Source of the DNA: Novosphingobium sp. PhB57
GTDB lineage: Bacteria; Pseudomonadota; Alphaproteobacteria; Sphingomonadales; Sphingomonadaceae
NCBI RefSeq assembly: GCF_004342985.1
Contig: NZ_SMBO01000002.1
Span: 186,001-250,000 of the forward strand
Reading direction: 5' to 3'
Length of the DNA stretch: 64,000 bases
Shown here in pieces: positions 53,270 to 62,149 of the stretch; position 1 is the first letter of the stretch, and every line of letters starts with the position of its first letter. A model generated the notes under the pieces. It made no database searches and had not been told where the DNA came from. It worked only from the letters and a program-made list of their open reading frames with translations. The translations under genes and the position numbers were made by a program.

Positions 53270-54025
53270 TCAGGTCACCACGCGTCCGCCGTTGACGCCG
53301 ATGGTCTGGCCGGTGACGTAGCCCGAATCCTCGTGGCAGAGCCAGGCGCAGGCATTGGCGATGTCGTCCGGTTCGCCAAGGCGGCGTACCGGGACCGACT
53401 GCAGCAGCACCTCGGTCGGGATCTGGAAGCGGTCGCGGTTCGCTTCCGACATGATCGTCCCCATCACCGATCCGGGCGGGATGTTGTTCACGGTGATCCC
53501 GTAAGGCCCGAATTCCTGCGCCATGGAGCGGGTCATGGTCACCACCGCGCCTTTCGAGGACGAATAGGGGATCATGTTTATCGCCCCGGTCTGCGCGCTG
53601 GAGGACGATATATTGACGATCCGGCCCCAGGCCGCCGCCTTCATGTCGGGCAGGCACTCCTGCGTCATGATGAACGGACCGCGCACGTTGACGGCGTAGA
53701 TGAAGTCCCAGCGCTCGTCCGTGAGTTCCTCGAACGGCGTGAAGTCGGTGACGCCTGCATTGTTGACCAGGATGGAGATCGGCCCCAGCGCCTCGCGCAC
53801 CTGTTCCACGGCGGCCTGCACCGAGGCACGGCTCGACACGTCGGCCCCCACGGCCAGGGCCGTGCCGCCCGCCTCGCGAATGGCAGCGACGGTATCGGCG
53901 CAGCGCTCGGCGTCGAGGTCGAGCACGGCGACGGCCACGCCCTGTCTGGCCAGCCGCCTGGAGCAGGCCGCGCCGATGCCGGCGGCGGCGCCGGTGACGA
54001 TGGCAACCTTGTAGGACACACGCAT
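53270..54025 (-). CDS. Short-chain dehydrogenase/reductase (SDR)
   Basis: The 251-residue product is a classical SDR: the cofactor motif TGAAAGIG at residues 11-18, an aspartate at the end of the second strand (LDLDA) that favours NAD(H), the NNAG structural motif at 88-91, and the catalytic Y154 and K158 in YSSSK with serines at 140-143. It resembles FabG-like 3-oxoacyl reductases, but the substrate cannot be told. CGGGAGAA precedes the ATG. It lies 174 bases behind the PepSY gene on the same strand and may or may not share its transcript. Confidence 0.92.
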   Translation of the reverse strand: MRVSYKVAIVTGAAAGIGAACSRRLARQGVAVAVLDLDAERCADTVAAIREAGGTALAVGADVSSRASVQAAVEQVREALGPISILVNNAGVTDFTPFEELTDERWDFIYAVNVRGPFIMTQECLPDMKAAAWGRIVNISSSSAQTGAINMIPYSSSKGAVVTMTRSMAQEFGPYGITVNNIPPGSVMGTIMSEANRDRFQIPTEVLLQSVPVRRLGEPDDIANACAWLCHEDSGYVTGQTIGVNGGRVVT

Positions 54026-54199
54026 TCTCCCGTTGCGGCGCCTGTCTCGGCCTGGATCGATGGCCGGGCCCGGCGCGCTTCCCCACTGGGCTAGACCGAA
54101 ACGGCCGCCATCAGAAGAGGGGTGCTGAACGGGTGTTCAAGAATTCGCCGGAGCGAAGCGCCACCATTTCCTTGCTCCGCCCCGGTGTCAGCTGGAGTC

Positions 54200-55651
54200 T
54201 CAGCTGGAAATGCGTGGCGACCGCCAGCCCATCCAGGCGCCCAGCCGGGGCGCCAGCCGCTTGCCGGCCCCTTCCAGCGCCGCCGCCAGGGCGAGCGACA
54301 ACCCGAACAGCGGCATCGCCAGCGCCAGTGCGAAGACCAGCGCGACCAGCAGCCAGCTATGTCGCAGCGGCGCGAAAGCGGCGGGCGCGCCCAGCACCCG
54401 ATCCGGCCGCCTACGCCACCAGAGCACCACGCTCGACAGGCATAGCATGACGAGGCCGAGCAGGACGGCGAGGTTGACCAGTTGGTTGGCCAGTCCCCAC
54501 CACGCGCCCTCGTGCACGGCGACGCCATAGCCGACTGCGCGGTCGATCCAGTGGCGCTGGCCGAAGCGCTGCACGCCGACCAGTCGGCCATCGCCGGAAA
54601 TCTCGGCGCTGTCGCGGGCGGGGCGGTTCTCGGCCTGGCTGCGCACTTGCCACAAGGCGCCCTCGGCCATGGGCGGGCTCACTTCGACCGGCGCGGCAAA
54701 GTGAAGGCCCTGCGCCTGCGCCACGACGGCATCGAGCGCCTTCTCTCCCGGCGCCGTCATCGCCTCTGGCGCGGCCATCATCATTCCCCCGGGCATGGTC
54801 ATCGCACTCTGCGCGCCATGCTCGGCATGTTCCGCCATCATCGCCCGCATGCCGGCATCGGCGATGGCGCGGCGATCGGCATCGGCAGCGGAGCCGGCGG
54901 ACCAGTCCTGCACCCCCTCCAGCGTGCCGGTGACCGCGCGGATGTCCCGGAAGTAGTCCCCCCAGGCATTGGCCCAGGGCAGGCCGGAAGCGATCAGGAA
55001 CAGCGCACCGAGCGAGATCCACAGGCCGGTCACGGCATGTATGTCGCGCCAGAACAGCGCGCGGCCGCGGCGCAGGCGCGGATAGACCACGCCGGCCAAT
55101 TTCCCTCCCGTCTGCCGGGGCCACCAGAGGAACAGGCCGGTAAGCAGCATGACGATGGTCCAGCACGCGGCCGTCTCGACCAGGGCCGATCCGCGATTCC
55201 CCGCCAGCAATTCGCCATGAAGGCGGAAGACGACGCGCATCAGCCTGTCCTCTTCGGCCACCTGGTGAAGGACCCGGCCGGTCTGCGGATGGACCCAGAC
55301 CCGCACCTCGTCCGTGCCCTGGCCCACCAGCACTTCCACGGCATCGCCCTTGGCCTCGGGCAGGACGTACTTGTGGAGCACCGACCCCGGCACCGCGGCA
55401 ACGGCGCGCGCCGCGATCGTCGCGGGCGCCAGCGCAGGGGCCGGGCCGCTCGCGACATCGCGGAAAGGTGCATAGAGCAGGCCCTCGATCTGCGGCTTGA
55501 ACAAGTAGATGCCCCCCGTCACCGACAGCCACAGCACGAACGGCAGGCAGAACAGCCCGGCATAGAAATGCCAGCGCCATACGGCACGATACCAGCGTTC
55601 GGTGCGCGGCGCGGCAGCGTTCACGGTTCGGATCGTCGTCACAGTTTCCAT
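54200..55651 (-). CDS. PepSY-associated inner-membrane protein (PiuB type)
   Basis: The 483-residue product has the PepSY-TM layout: a first membrane helix in HFYAGLFCLPFVLWLSVTGGIYLF, periplasmic PepSY domains, RLHGELLAG before a second helix, a third with DIHAVTGLWISLGALFLIASGLPWA, and C-terminal helices after VHEGAWWGLANQLVNLAV. A Met/His-rich loop (MRAMMAEHAEHGAQSAMTMPGGMMM, positions about 54760-54860, given here in part) could bind a soft metal such as copper. Such proteins often reduce or help import metals or siderophores taken up by a TonB receptor. The ATG overlaps the receptor stop by 13 bases, so the genes are coupled. Confidence 0.88.
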   Translation of the reverse strand: METVTTIRTVNAAAPRTERWYRAVWRWHFYAGLFCLPFVLWLSVTGGIYLFKPQIEGLLYAPFRDVASGPAPALAPATIAARAVAAVPGSVLHKYVLPEAKGDAVEVLVGQGTDEVRVWVHPQTGRVLHQVAEEDRLMRVVFRLHGELLAGNRGSALVETAACWTIVMLLTGLFLWWPRQTGGKLAGVVYPRLRRGRALFWRDIHAVTGLWISLGALFLIASGLPWANAWGDYFRDIRAVTGTLEGVQDWSAGSAADADRRAIADAGMRAMMAEHAEHGAQSAMTMPGGMMMAAPEAMTAPGEKALDAVVAQAQGLHFAAPVEVSPPMAEGALWQVRSQAENRPARDSAEISGDGRLVGVQRFGQRHWIDRAVGYGVAVHEGAWWGLANQLVNLAVLLGLVMLCLSSVVLWWRRRPDRVLGAPAAFAPLRHSWLLVALVFALALAMPLFGLSLALAAALEGAGKRLAPRLGAWMGWRSPRISS

Positions 55652-57939
55652 CCCGCTTCCACCAGGAAGCTGCGCTGCGGATAGGGGTGATAGACCCAGG
55701 CCCGGTCGTTGGTGAGATTGTCCACGCCCGCGCTGAAGCGAAGCTGGTCGGTAACGTCCCAGCTCACCTTGGCGTCGAGCGCGAAAAGTTCGGACGTGTA
55801 GCCGTAAGTGTCGCCGCGCTGGAGCCCGAACAGGTCGGTGTTCGGGCGGCTGGCATAGCGCACCCCGATCGAGACAAGGACCGGCGGCGCCACGCGGTAT
55901 CGCAAGTTGCCGTTGAGGCGCCAGCGGGGGATGCGGGGGAACTGCACGCCTTCCGCTGCTGGCGCGCTGTCGTTGCGCAAGGTGGCCGAATCGATCCAGG
56001 CCGCATTGGCATCGAGGTCCAGGCCCTCCAGCAGCACGCCGCGTGCTTCCGCGATCAGCTCGAAGCCATATTGCCGGGTCAGGTCGATGTTCTTGTACGT
56101 GGACGTCGTTACCCCGTTCTGGTTGAATCCGGTAAACGAGAAGATCGTGTTGCGCACCCGCTGCCAGAAGGCGGAGCCGGTGAGCTTCACTTTGCCGAAC
56201 TGCCGCGCCAGCACCAGATTGGCATCGGTGGATCGCTCCGGCTTCAGGTTCGGATCGAAGCTCTGGGGGTCGAACAGGCCGTTGCCGTCCAGGCTGCCCT
56301 GAAACAACTCGCCCACCGTGGGAAACCGCGTGGCCTTGGCGAGGCTCAGTTGAAGTCTCGTATCCCCGTCGATGGACCATTCGGCCGAGGCCTTGGGCTG
56401 GAAGGCATCGGCATGGCGGCCGTCATACCGGTTGTCCACGGCAAGGCCGTTCGAACCGATCCGGCCGAGCCCGCCATCGAAGGCGTGCCAGTCCTCGAAC
56501 CGGCCGCCGAGGGTGAGTGTCACGGCCTCGACCGGCACCCGCAGTTCGGCCCAGGCGGAAAGCGTGCGGGTCTTGCCGAAGCTGCGGGTCGCGAATGTCC
56601 GGCCCGTGTCGCGGCGCCAGTTGGCCAGGCCGTAAGTGATGAGGTCGGTGCGATAGAGGTTGGCCGCGGTGCCGCCCGCCAGTTCGGCGCCGCCCAGCCG
56701 GGCCGTGGCCGCAAGCTCTCCGGTGTACCATGCCGTCGGCCCCTGCCGTGCGAGCGTCCCCGCGCCGTCCTGCGCGCCGGCATTGTAGCCCTTCGAGGTG
56801 AAGGCGTCCGAGCGCAGGATCTGGTAGGTCGAGACATTGGCCGTCACCGTCACCGCATCCGAAACCGGCGCGGAAAGCTTGATCCCTGCCAGCAGTTCGT
56901 CGCGGATGGTGCGGGACCAGTTGGCGCCGCTGGCAGTGTAGGCCTGCCCACCGAAGGTCACGGTGCCGTCGCAGACCGTGCCTCCCGCGGCGTCGCGCAA
57001 ATAGCAGTCGGGCGCGGTCTGGCTGTCGAGATTGTGCCAATAGGCCAGCAGCGCCTCGCCGGTCACGCCGGAAGCGCCATCGTAGCCGAGGCGGAGCTTG
57101 GCCTGGTCCTGGGTGATGATCGCCGGGCTCTGCGCTGCGAAGATCGGGTTGGTCGCCGTGCCCGGGGCACTGGTCATGTGCTGGCCCGGATCGACCACGG
57201 CGCCGGTCACCGCCGGAAGGGCGGAGGCGCCGACGCTCGCCGTGCTCGGAGGGAGCCCGTAGAACATCTGCGGATGGCCCTCGTTGCGGAAGTGGCGGCC
57301 CGACAGGCGGATCGACCAGGGACCGTCTTCCTGCCGGAAACCCATGCCCGCTTCGGCCGAATAGCCCCAGTAGCTGTCATGGGTGCCGTACTGGTCATAG
57401 GGCTGGTTCATGCCCTGGACGGAGACGAAGGCTTCGGTCTTCTCGGGCGAGCGGGTGGTGATATTGACCACTCCGCCCATCGAATTGCCGGCATAGCGGG
57501 CCGAGTAGGGGCCATAGACCACGTCGAACTGCGAAACCTCGCCCGGGCCGACCACGCCCCATTTGGGCGCATAGGCAAAGGAGTTGCCCAGGAAGTTGGA
57601 GACCGTGAAGCCATCCACCATGACCAGCGTCCGGGCGCTCTGGGTGGAGTGCGTGCCGCGAAACCCGGGGACGCCGTTGGAATCGCCGGCGTAGCGGGTG
57701 CGCACGAAGAAGTCGGGCGCGTATTTCATCAGGTCCTCGACGTTGCGGGCATTGACGCCCGCGAACTGTTCGTTGCCGAGGCTGACGGAAAGGCCGCGGG
57801 CTTCCAGGCTGATGGGCGCGTCGCGCTGGCCGACGACGAGGATGGTCGAGCCGGGCGCCGCATCGGCGTCCTCGGCAAGGGCTGCCCCGGAAAACAGGGC
57901 AAGCGGCGTCGCGCCAAGCGCGAGCAGGAATCTGTACAT
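55639..57939 (-). CDS. TonB-dependent outer-membrane receptor
   Basis: The 766-residue product has a signal peptide (MYRFLLALGATPLALFSGAALA), a plug domain with VEDLMKYAPDFFVRTR and GVPGFRGTHSTQSARTLVMVDG, a barrel with GGVVNITTRSPEK, and the usual terminal aromatic pattern (VEAGWKL). The ATG at 57939 has AGGTGA at good spacing; a GTG four codons earlier is less likely. It imports an unknown ligand, using energy from the inner membrane. It is followed by an overlapping PepSY gene and preceded by a DUF2946 gene, a combination I associate with copper, though ligand identity is not proven. Confidence 0.94.
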   Translation of the reverse strand: MYRFLLALGATPLALFSGAALAEDADAAPGSTILVVGQRDAPISLEARGLSVSLGNEQFAGVNARNVEDLMKYAPDFFVRTRYAGDSNGVPGFRGTHSTQSARTLVMVDGFTVSNFLGNSFAYAPKWGVVGPGEVSQFDVVYGPYSARYAGNSMGGVVNITTRSPEKTEAFVSVQGMNQPYDQYGTHDSYWGYSAEAGMGFRQEDGPWSIRLSGRHFRNEGHPQMFYGLPPSTASVGASALPAVTGAVVDPGQHMTSAPGTATNPIFAAQSPAIITQDQAKLRLGYDGASGVTGEALLAYWHNLDSQTAPDCYLRDAAGGTVCDGTVTFGGQAYTASGANWSRTIRDELLAGIKLSAPVSDAVTVTANVSTYQILRSDAFTSKGYNAGAQDGAGTLARQGPTAWYTGELAATARLGGAELAGGTAANLYRTDLITYGLANWRRDTGRTFATRSFGKTRTLSAWAELRVPVEAVTLTLGGRFEDWHAFDGGLGRIGSNGLAVDNRYDGRHADAFQPKASAEWSIDGDTRLQLSLAKATRFPTVGELFQGSLDGNGLFDPQSFDPNLKPERSTDANLVLARQFGKVKLTGSAFWQRVRNTIFSFTGFNQNGVTTSTYKNIDLTRQYGFELIAEARGVLLEGLDLDANAAWIDSATLRNDSAPAAEGVQFPRIPRWRLNGNLRYRVAPPVLVSIGVRYASRPNTDLFGLQRGDTYGYTSELFALDAKVSWDVTDQLRFSAGVDNLTNDRAWVYHPYPQRSFLVEAGWKL

Positions 57940-58034
57940 GGGGATATTCACCTGATCGGCAGGCCGTCCATTAGGATCGGCATGCGCGCGTCATGTCGTG
58001 CCGCAGGCTCGGGACCGGCAGCGTCGCATCGGGA

Positions 58035-58472
58035 TCAGGCGGGGAGGGGCGGCCCTCTCAGGGGCGGACGGATCTGCGCGCGAAGGCGGCGAAGCGCCAG
58101 CGGACGGTGCAGGACGGCCGCGACGAAGACGAACAGCAAGGCCGCCGCGACGAGCGCCGGAAGCACGGCATCGAGCGCGGCCGCAGAGTGCGAGGAAAAG
58201 GCGCAAGGGTGATCGGCGGTGTTGGACGCGTCGTGACTGCCGCCCTTGCGCTCGACGTGGATCAGCACCTTGGAGCCGGCCGGTGCCGAGCCGGAGCAAA
58301 GCTCCACCGTCAGCGCGCCGCCCTGGGCCGAAGGCATGTAGCCGGTGGGCACGAAGATCTTGAGGCACAGGGCCGCGGCCAGCAGCATTGCCGCAAGGCC
58401 GGGACGGGCCCGGAAGAACTGCCTGAGAGTGCCCACGGCGGATCGTCTACCCGCAAAGACCGGGTGCGTCAT
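58035..58472 (-). CDS. DUF2946-like small membrane protein
   Basis: The 145-residue product has a basic N-terminus and a membrane helix (LAAMLLAAALCLKIFVPTGYM). A periplasmic loop with LTVELCSGS and HPCAFSSHS follows, then a second helix near residues 110-128 and a basic tail. This layout with cysteine/histidine in the loop fits DUF2946 proteins, which are often encoded beside TonB receptors and linked to copper. The start is uncertain; no strong ribosome site is seen. It is upstream of the TonB receptor gene on the same strand with a 95-base gap. Confidence 0.65.
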   Translation of the reverse strand: MTHPVFAGRRSAVGTLRQFFRARPGLAAMLLAAALCLKIFVPTGYMPSAQGGALTVELCSGSAPAGSKVLIHVERKGGSHDASNTADHPCAFSSHSAAALDAVLPALVAAALLFVFVAAVLHRPLALRRLRAQIRPPLRGPPLPA

Positions 58473-58520
58473 CAGGCGAAAATGTCCCAGGTGGCCCTGA
58501 GGGGCTTTTCGCGGCGGCGA

Positions 58521-59111
58521 TCAGTCGACGACCAGGAAATAGTTGGCCTGGCTCTGGCCGCCGTTGCGCACTTCGATCAGGTAGCGCTGGGTGAACACCG
58601 GCACCCAGCGGCAGGCGCGGCGCTGGGCGTCCGCCAGGCAGACCGGCTTGTGGTCGGCATCGACGACGCGCAGGCTCAGCGGCTCGCCGCCCACGGCGGA
58701 AAGGGCGATGCTGGCCTTGCGGCCCGAAAGGAACACCTGCTGGAAGGAATCGCTCTTGCCCGCGCCGATCTGGCCGGAGCGGTAGCCCGGTCCGAGCGGA
58801 CTGCCGCGCAAGGGCGAGCCTGCCGCCGCCGGCACCAGCGCGCGCCAGGCGGGGACCGGATCGGCGCCGGTCCAGCCTTCCATCGGCCGGGCGCCGGAAC
58901 GGTCGATCACGCGCAGCGCATCGCCCAGCGCCGCCGCGTCGGCGGAACCGGCGGCTTCCTGCGCGGCAAGCAGGGCCTGGACCACGCGCTCGTCCCGCGA
59001 CGGGGTCAGGGCTGGTGCGGCTGAGACTGGGGCAGGCACGCAGAGCGCCGGCGTGCCGACCAGCAGCGCCGCGCCGGCCAGGACGTTCAGGGCGGATCTG
59101 GGCGCATTCAT
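58521..59111 (-). CDS. Exported protein with PPC-like C-terminal domain, unknown function
   Basis: The 196-residue product has a signal peptide (MNAPRSALNVLAGAALLVGTPALCVPA). The mature part is a helical segment with an Ala-rich repeat (EAAGSADAAALGDALRVID) and then a beta-rich C-terminal domain from about residue 115 (FLSGRKASIALSAVGGEPL, VCLADAQRRACRWVPVFTQ) that resembles pre-peptidase (PPC) domains, with a probable disulfide. It is coupled to the upstream kinase gene by an ATGA overlap, so it probably works with that two-component system, for example as a periplasmic partner or output. No family is firmly recognised. Confidence 0.7.
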   Translation of the reverse strand: MNAPRSALNVLAGAALLVGTPALCVPAPVSAAPALTPSRDERVVQALLAAQEAAGSADAAALGDALRVIDRSGARPMEGWTGADPVPAWRALVPAAAGSPLRGSPLGPGYRSGQIGAGKSDSFQQVFLSGRKASIALSAVGGEPLSLRVVDADHKPVCLADAQRRACRWVPVFTQRYLIEVRNGGQSQANYFLVVD

Positions 59112-60463
59112 GGTTTCGACTCCGGTGCAATCGTGAAGCAGGCGCCTTTTTCGGTGGGCGCGAGAGTGATTTCAAGATGATGGCGCTCGGCAATCGCCTT
59201 GCAGAGGGCAAGACCCAGCCCGGCGCCGTTCTGGCCGTCCCGGTTGGCCGCGCGGCCGAACTTCTCGAAGATACGCTCCCGCTCTTCGGCCGGAACGCCG
59301 GGGCCGTCGTCGCGCACGGTCAGCAGCGGCCCCTTCTCCAGTTCCAGCCTGACGTTTCCGCCCGGGGGGACGAACTTGAAGGCATTGTCGAGCAGGTTGG
59401 TGATGAGCCGGGTCAACTGCATTTCCTCGCCTTCCACCACGACGCCGGGGGTGATGGCGAGTTCGAACCCGTGGCCCGATTCCTCGGCACTGTCGGCATA
59501 GAGTTCGCCCAGTCGCTCGGCGAGAAGGCTGAGGTCCACCGGGGCCAGGCCATGGCGGTCGCCGCGGCGGGCCTGGCTGGCGGCGATGTCCAGCAGCGAT
59601 TCGAGCATGCGGATGATGCCGCGGATCTCCAGCCGGGCATCGACGATCCGCGCCGACGTTTCGCCGTCGGGCGTCGCGGCCAGCGCCCGCACCAGGCGGT
59701 TGTCCAGATGCATGAGCGGGGTGCGCATCTCGTGCGCGACCTGGTCCGTGGTTTCGCGCTGGGCGCTGGCGAGGCGGCGCAGGCGGGCGAGGGCATCGCC
59801 GGAGTGGCGGGTCAGCTCGTCGATCTCGTCGCGGTCCTTGGAGCCTTTGGCGAGCTGGGCCAGCGCTGCATCGTCGGGGTGGCGGAAGGCGGCGTTGATG
59901 CGCTCGATCCGGCCGGCCAGGCGGCGCGCGGCGAACCAGCCGGCCAGCGCCACGGCACCCACCGCCAGCAGCCCGCCGGCCAGGAAGGCCAGCGCGACTT
60001 GCCGCAGCAGCAGGCCGAGGTCGCGGTACTCGTGGGCAACCAGCAGCCGCAGGTCCGGTCCGAGCTGGGTGGCGCGGCCCAGCGCGCGCTGGCCATCGGG
60101 CAAAGTGACGTCGCCGGTTTCCGAGACGCCGGCGTGGAGGCCGGGCCATGCGCGAAGGTCGCCCGCGAGCGGTGCGCCCCTGGCGTCGGCCAGAAGATAG
60201 TGCGCCGGGTTGGCATCGCGCGGCTGAAGCGCGAGGCGGTCGTTGATGCGGTTGGAAAGCTCGACTGCGCCGCCGCTGGCGAAAATGTCGACCATGCCCG
60301 CAAGGTCCACGTCCACCGCGCGTTCCAGCGCCAGGCGGTTGGTGCGCTGGATCGTGGTATCGGTCAGCAGCCAGAGGCCGAACGTGATCATCGCCGCGAT
60401 CAGGATCGCCCAGGCGACGATCTGGGTAAAGATCGACCTGTGAATTTCCACGAGGCGCGCCAT
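59108..60463 (-). CDS. Sensor histidine kinase
   Basis: The 451-residue inner-membrane kinase has two membrane helices (about 12-34 and 156-178) flanking a periplasmic sensor region of about 120 residues. A HAMP-like stretch, a dimerisation domain with the phospho-accepting H244 in VAHEMRTPLMHL, and an ATPase domain with LLDNAFKF, DDGPGVP and GAGLGLAL follow. The ligand is unknown; the neighbouring genes suggest a metal or envelope signal. The ATG lies five bases after the regulator stop and the stop overlaps the next gene, so the three form one operon. Confidence 0.94.
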   Translation of the reverse strand: MARLVEIHRSIFTQIVAWAILIAAMITFGLWLLTDTTIQRTNRLALERAVDVDLAGMVDIFASGGAVELSNRINDRLALQPRDANPAHYLLADARGAPLAGDLRAWPGLHAGVSETGDVTLPDGQRALGRATQLGPDLRLLVAHEYRDLGLLLRQVALAFLAGGLLAVGAVALAGWFAARRLAGRIERINAAFRHPDDAALAQLAKGSKDRDEIDELTRHSGDALARLRRLASAQRETTDQVAHEMRTPLMHLDNRLVRALAATPDGETSARIVDARLEIRGIIRMLESLLDIAASQARRGDRHGLAPVDLSLLAERLGELYADSAEESGHGFELAITPGVVVEGEEMQLTRLITNLLDNAFKFVPPGGNVRLELEKGPLLTVRDDGPGVPAEERERIFEKFGRAANRDGQNGAGLGLALCKAIAERHHLEITLAPTEKGACFTIAPESKP

Positions 60464-60468
60464 GGCGT

Positions 60469-61155
60469 CTAGCGCCCGTCGAGCAGGCGGTAGCCCGAGC
60501 CCCAGATCGTCTCCAGCGCAGGCGTATCGAAGCCTTCCTCCAGCTTGCGGCGGAGGCGGCCGATATTCACGTCGACGACGTTGGTCTGCGGGTCGAAGTT
60601 CATCTTCCACACATCGCGCAGCAGCATCTCGCGCGTCAGCACTTCGCCGGCGTTTTCCATGAAATAGCGGAAAAGCTCGAATTCCTTGGGGCTCAGCGCG
60701 AGGTGGCAATTGTTGCGGAAGGCGGTGCGCGCTTTCACGTGGCACTCGAAGGCGCCGTAGAGGATCACCGCGCTATGCGCCCGCCCCGAGGCGCGGCGAT
60801 GAAGCGCGCGGAGCCGGGCGAGCAGTTCCGGCGCTTCGAAAGGCTTGGCCAGGTAGTCGTCCGCCCCGGCGTCCAGCCCCTCGGCCCGGTCGCTGGTGCG
60901 GCCCAGCGCGGAAAGCATCAGCACGGGCGTGCCGATGCCGCTTTCGCGCAGGCGCGAGAGGATCGTCAGCCCGTCGAGATCGGGCAGCATGCGGTCGAGG
61001 ATGATGACGTCGAAATGCTCGAAGCCGGCCAGCTTCAGGCCTTCCTGTCCGCTTTCGGCCCAGACGAGCGGGATGCCCGCCTGCGCGGCCAGCTCCTTCA
61101 CTTGCGTTGCGGCGCGGACGTCGTCTTCGATATAGAGGGTTTTCGGGCCGCTCAT
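60469..61155 (-). CDS. OmpR/PhoB-family response regulator
   Basis: The 228-residue product has a receiver domain with phospho-accepting D54 in VIILDRMLPDLDG, a second aspartate pair D11 D12 and Lys in LAKPF. The C-terminal winged helix is of OmpR type, with LSPKEFELFRYFMENAGEVLTREMLL and VVDVNIGRLRRKLEEG. It is the first gene of the operon with the kinase and the secreted protein. Its DNA targets are unknown, but the DUF2946-TonB-PepSY genes just downstream are likely candidates. Confidence 0.94.
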   Translation of the reverse strand: MSGPKTLYIEDDVRAATQVKELAAQAGIPLVWAESGQEGLKLAGFEHFDVIILDRMLPDLDGLTILSRLRESGIGTPVLMLSALGRTSDRAEGLDAGADDYLAKPFEAPELLARLRALHRRASGRAHSAVILYGAFECHVKARTAFRNNCHLALSPKEFELFRYFMENAGEVLTREMLLRDVWKMNFDPQTNVVDVNIGRLRRKLEEGFDTPALETIWGSGYRLLDGR

Positions 61156-61226
61156 GGCGCTGTTCGCTGCTGCGTCGTACCGGCCGGGAAAAGGCCCCGG
61201 CCGGTCATTCCGCAAGATCGTGTCGA

Positions 61227-62012
61227 TCAGTGGGCCTGGGCGTTGGTGGCCTGCGGGGCCGCCGCCGAGGCGCTTTCGGGCAGGCCGCCGAGCTGGGTGA
61301 CCAGCTTGGTATAGGCATCGAGATAGGCGAGCACGATGATCTGGCCGATCTGGGTGTTCTGGTAGCCGCCGCCGCCGGCCGCGCCGAACGTGCCGCCGAA
61401 GAAGCCGCCACCGCCGCCGCCGAAGCTGACGTCCGACTTGCGGGCATAGCCCTCGGTCAGCGCTTCCTCGACCGTGGTGCGCGCGTTGACGATGGAGAGC
61501 GTGACGTTGGCCTCGCCCTTCTTGACGTTGAGGCCGCCGGCGATCGCGCCGAAGCCGCGACCGAACAGGCCGCCCACGCCGCCAAGCGCGGCGCCGAGAC
61601 CGCCGCCGCCGGAATTGTTGTTGGTGGAGACGATATCGGGCTGGATGAAGTAGTCTGCCGCCTTGATCTGGCCCTTGCCGATGTTCGAGCCCTTCTGAAG
61701 CTCACCCTGTTCGGCCAGCGCGCGTTCCATCGCGCTGTTCTGCAGCGAACGGCCGCGGTTCACCATGGTGAAGCAGCCGGACTTCTGCACGAAGACGCGC
61801 AGGATCGCCTCGGGGCTGCCCAGGCTCAGTTCGCGCCACCACTGGTTCTCGGGCTCGACGATGGCGACGGTGCCGAGGTTCTTGCGGCACACCGGGATTT
61901 CCTGGGTGCCCTTGTCCTGGACCTTGCGTGCGGAAGAGCGGTCTTCGGCGAAAGCCGAGGGCGCGCCGGCCACGACGGCAAGTGCGGCGAGCGCACAGGC
62001 GAATTTCTTCAT
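61227..62012 (-). CDS. CsgG/HfaB-like exported protein
   Basis: The 261-residue product has a signal peptide (MKKFACALAALAVVAGAPSAFAE). It then shows a CsgG-like domain: IPVCRKNLGTVAIVEPE, LVRVFVQ-type helix, the typical residue run FTMVNRGRSLQNSAMERALAEQ, and GQIKAADYFIQPDIV, with NVKKGEANVTLSIVNA and a Gly-rich inserted loop. CsgG proteins form secretion pores in the outer membrane for curli-type fibres. There is no lipobox cysteine at the signal cleavage site and no curli gene nearby, so the role may be different. AGGGAAG decides for the ATG at 62012. Confidence 0.75.
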   Translation of the reverse strand: MKKFACALAALAVVAGAPSAFAEDRSSARKVQDKGTQEIPVCRKNLGTVAIVEPENQWWRELSLGSPEAILRVFVQKSGCFTMVNRGRSLQNSAMERALAEQGELQKGSNIGKGQIKAADYFIQPDIVSTNNNSGGGGLGAALGGVGGLFGRGFGAIAGGLNVKKGEANVTLSIVNARTTVEEALTEGYARKSDVSFGGGGGGFFGGTFGAAGGGGYQNTQIGQIIVLAYLDAYTKLVTQLGGLPESASAAAPQATNAQAH

Positions 62013-62149
62013 GATGACTTCCCTCTGTTGCACCGGACGCGGGGCGACCCGGCCTTCCCAACCCGGTTCGACCTTAAGCCGGAATTCCCGGCACGCAAAT
62101 GACTATTGCTGTGAGATTTCCCGAAGGAAAAATCGGGATGGCGCAGCGG

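Noticed and set aside
54026..54199. Possible separate small gene between the SDR and PepSY genes
   Set aside because: Only short frames without ribosome sites; they are shadows of the PepSY end.
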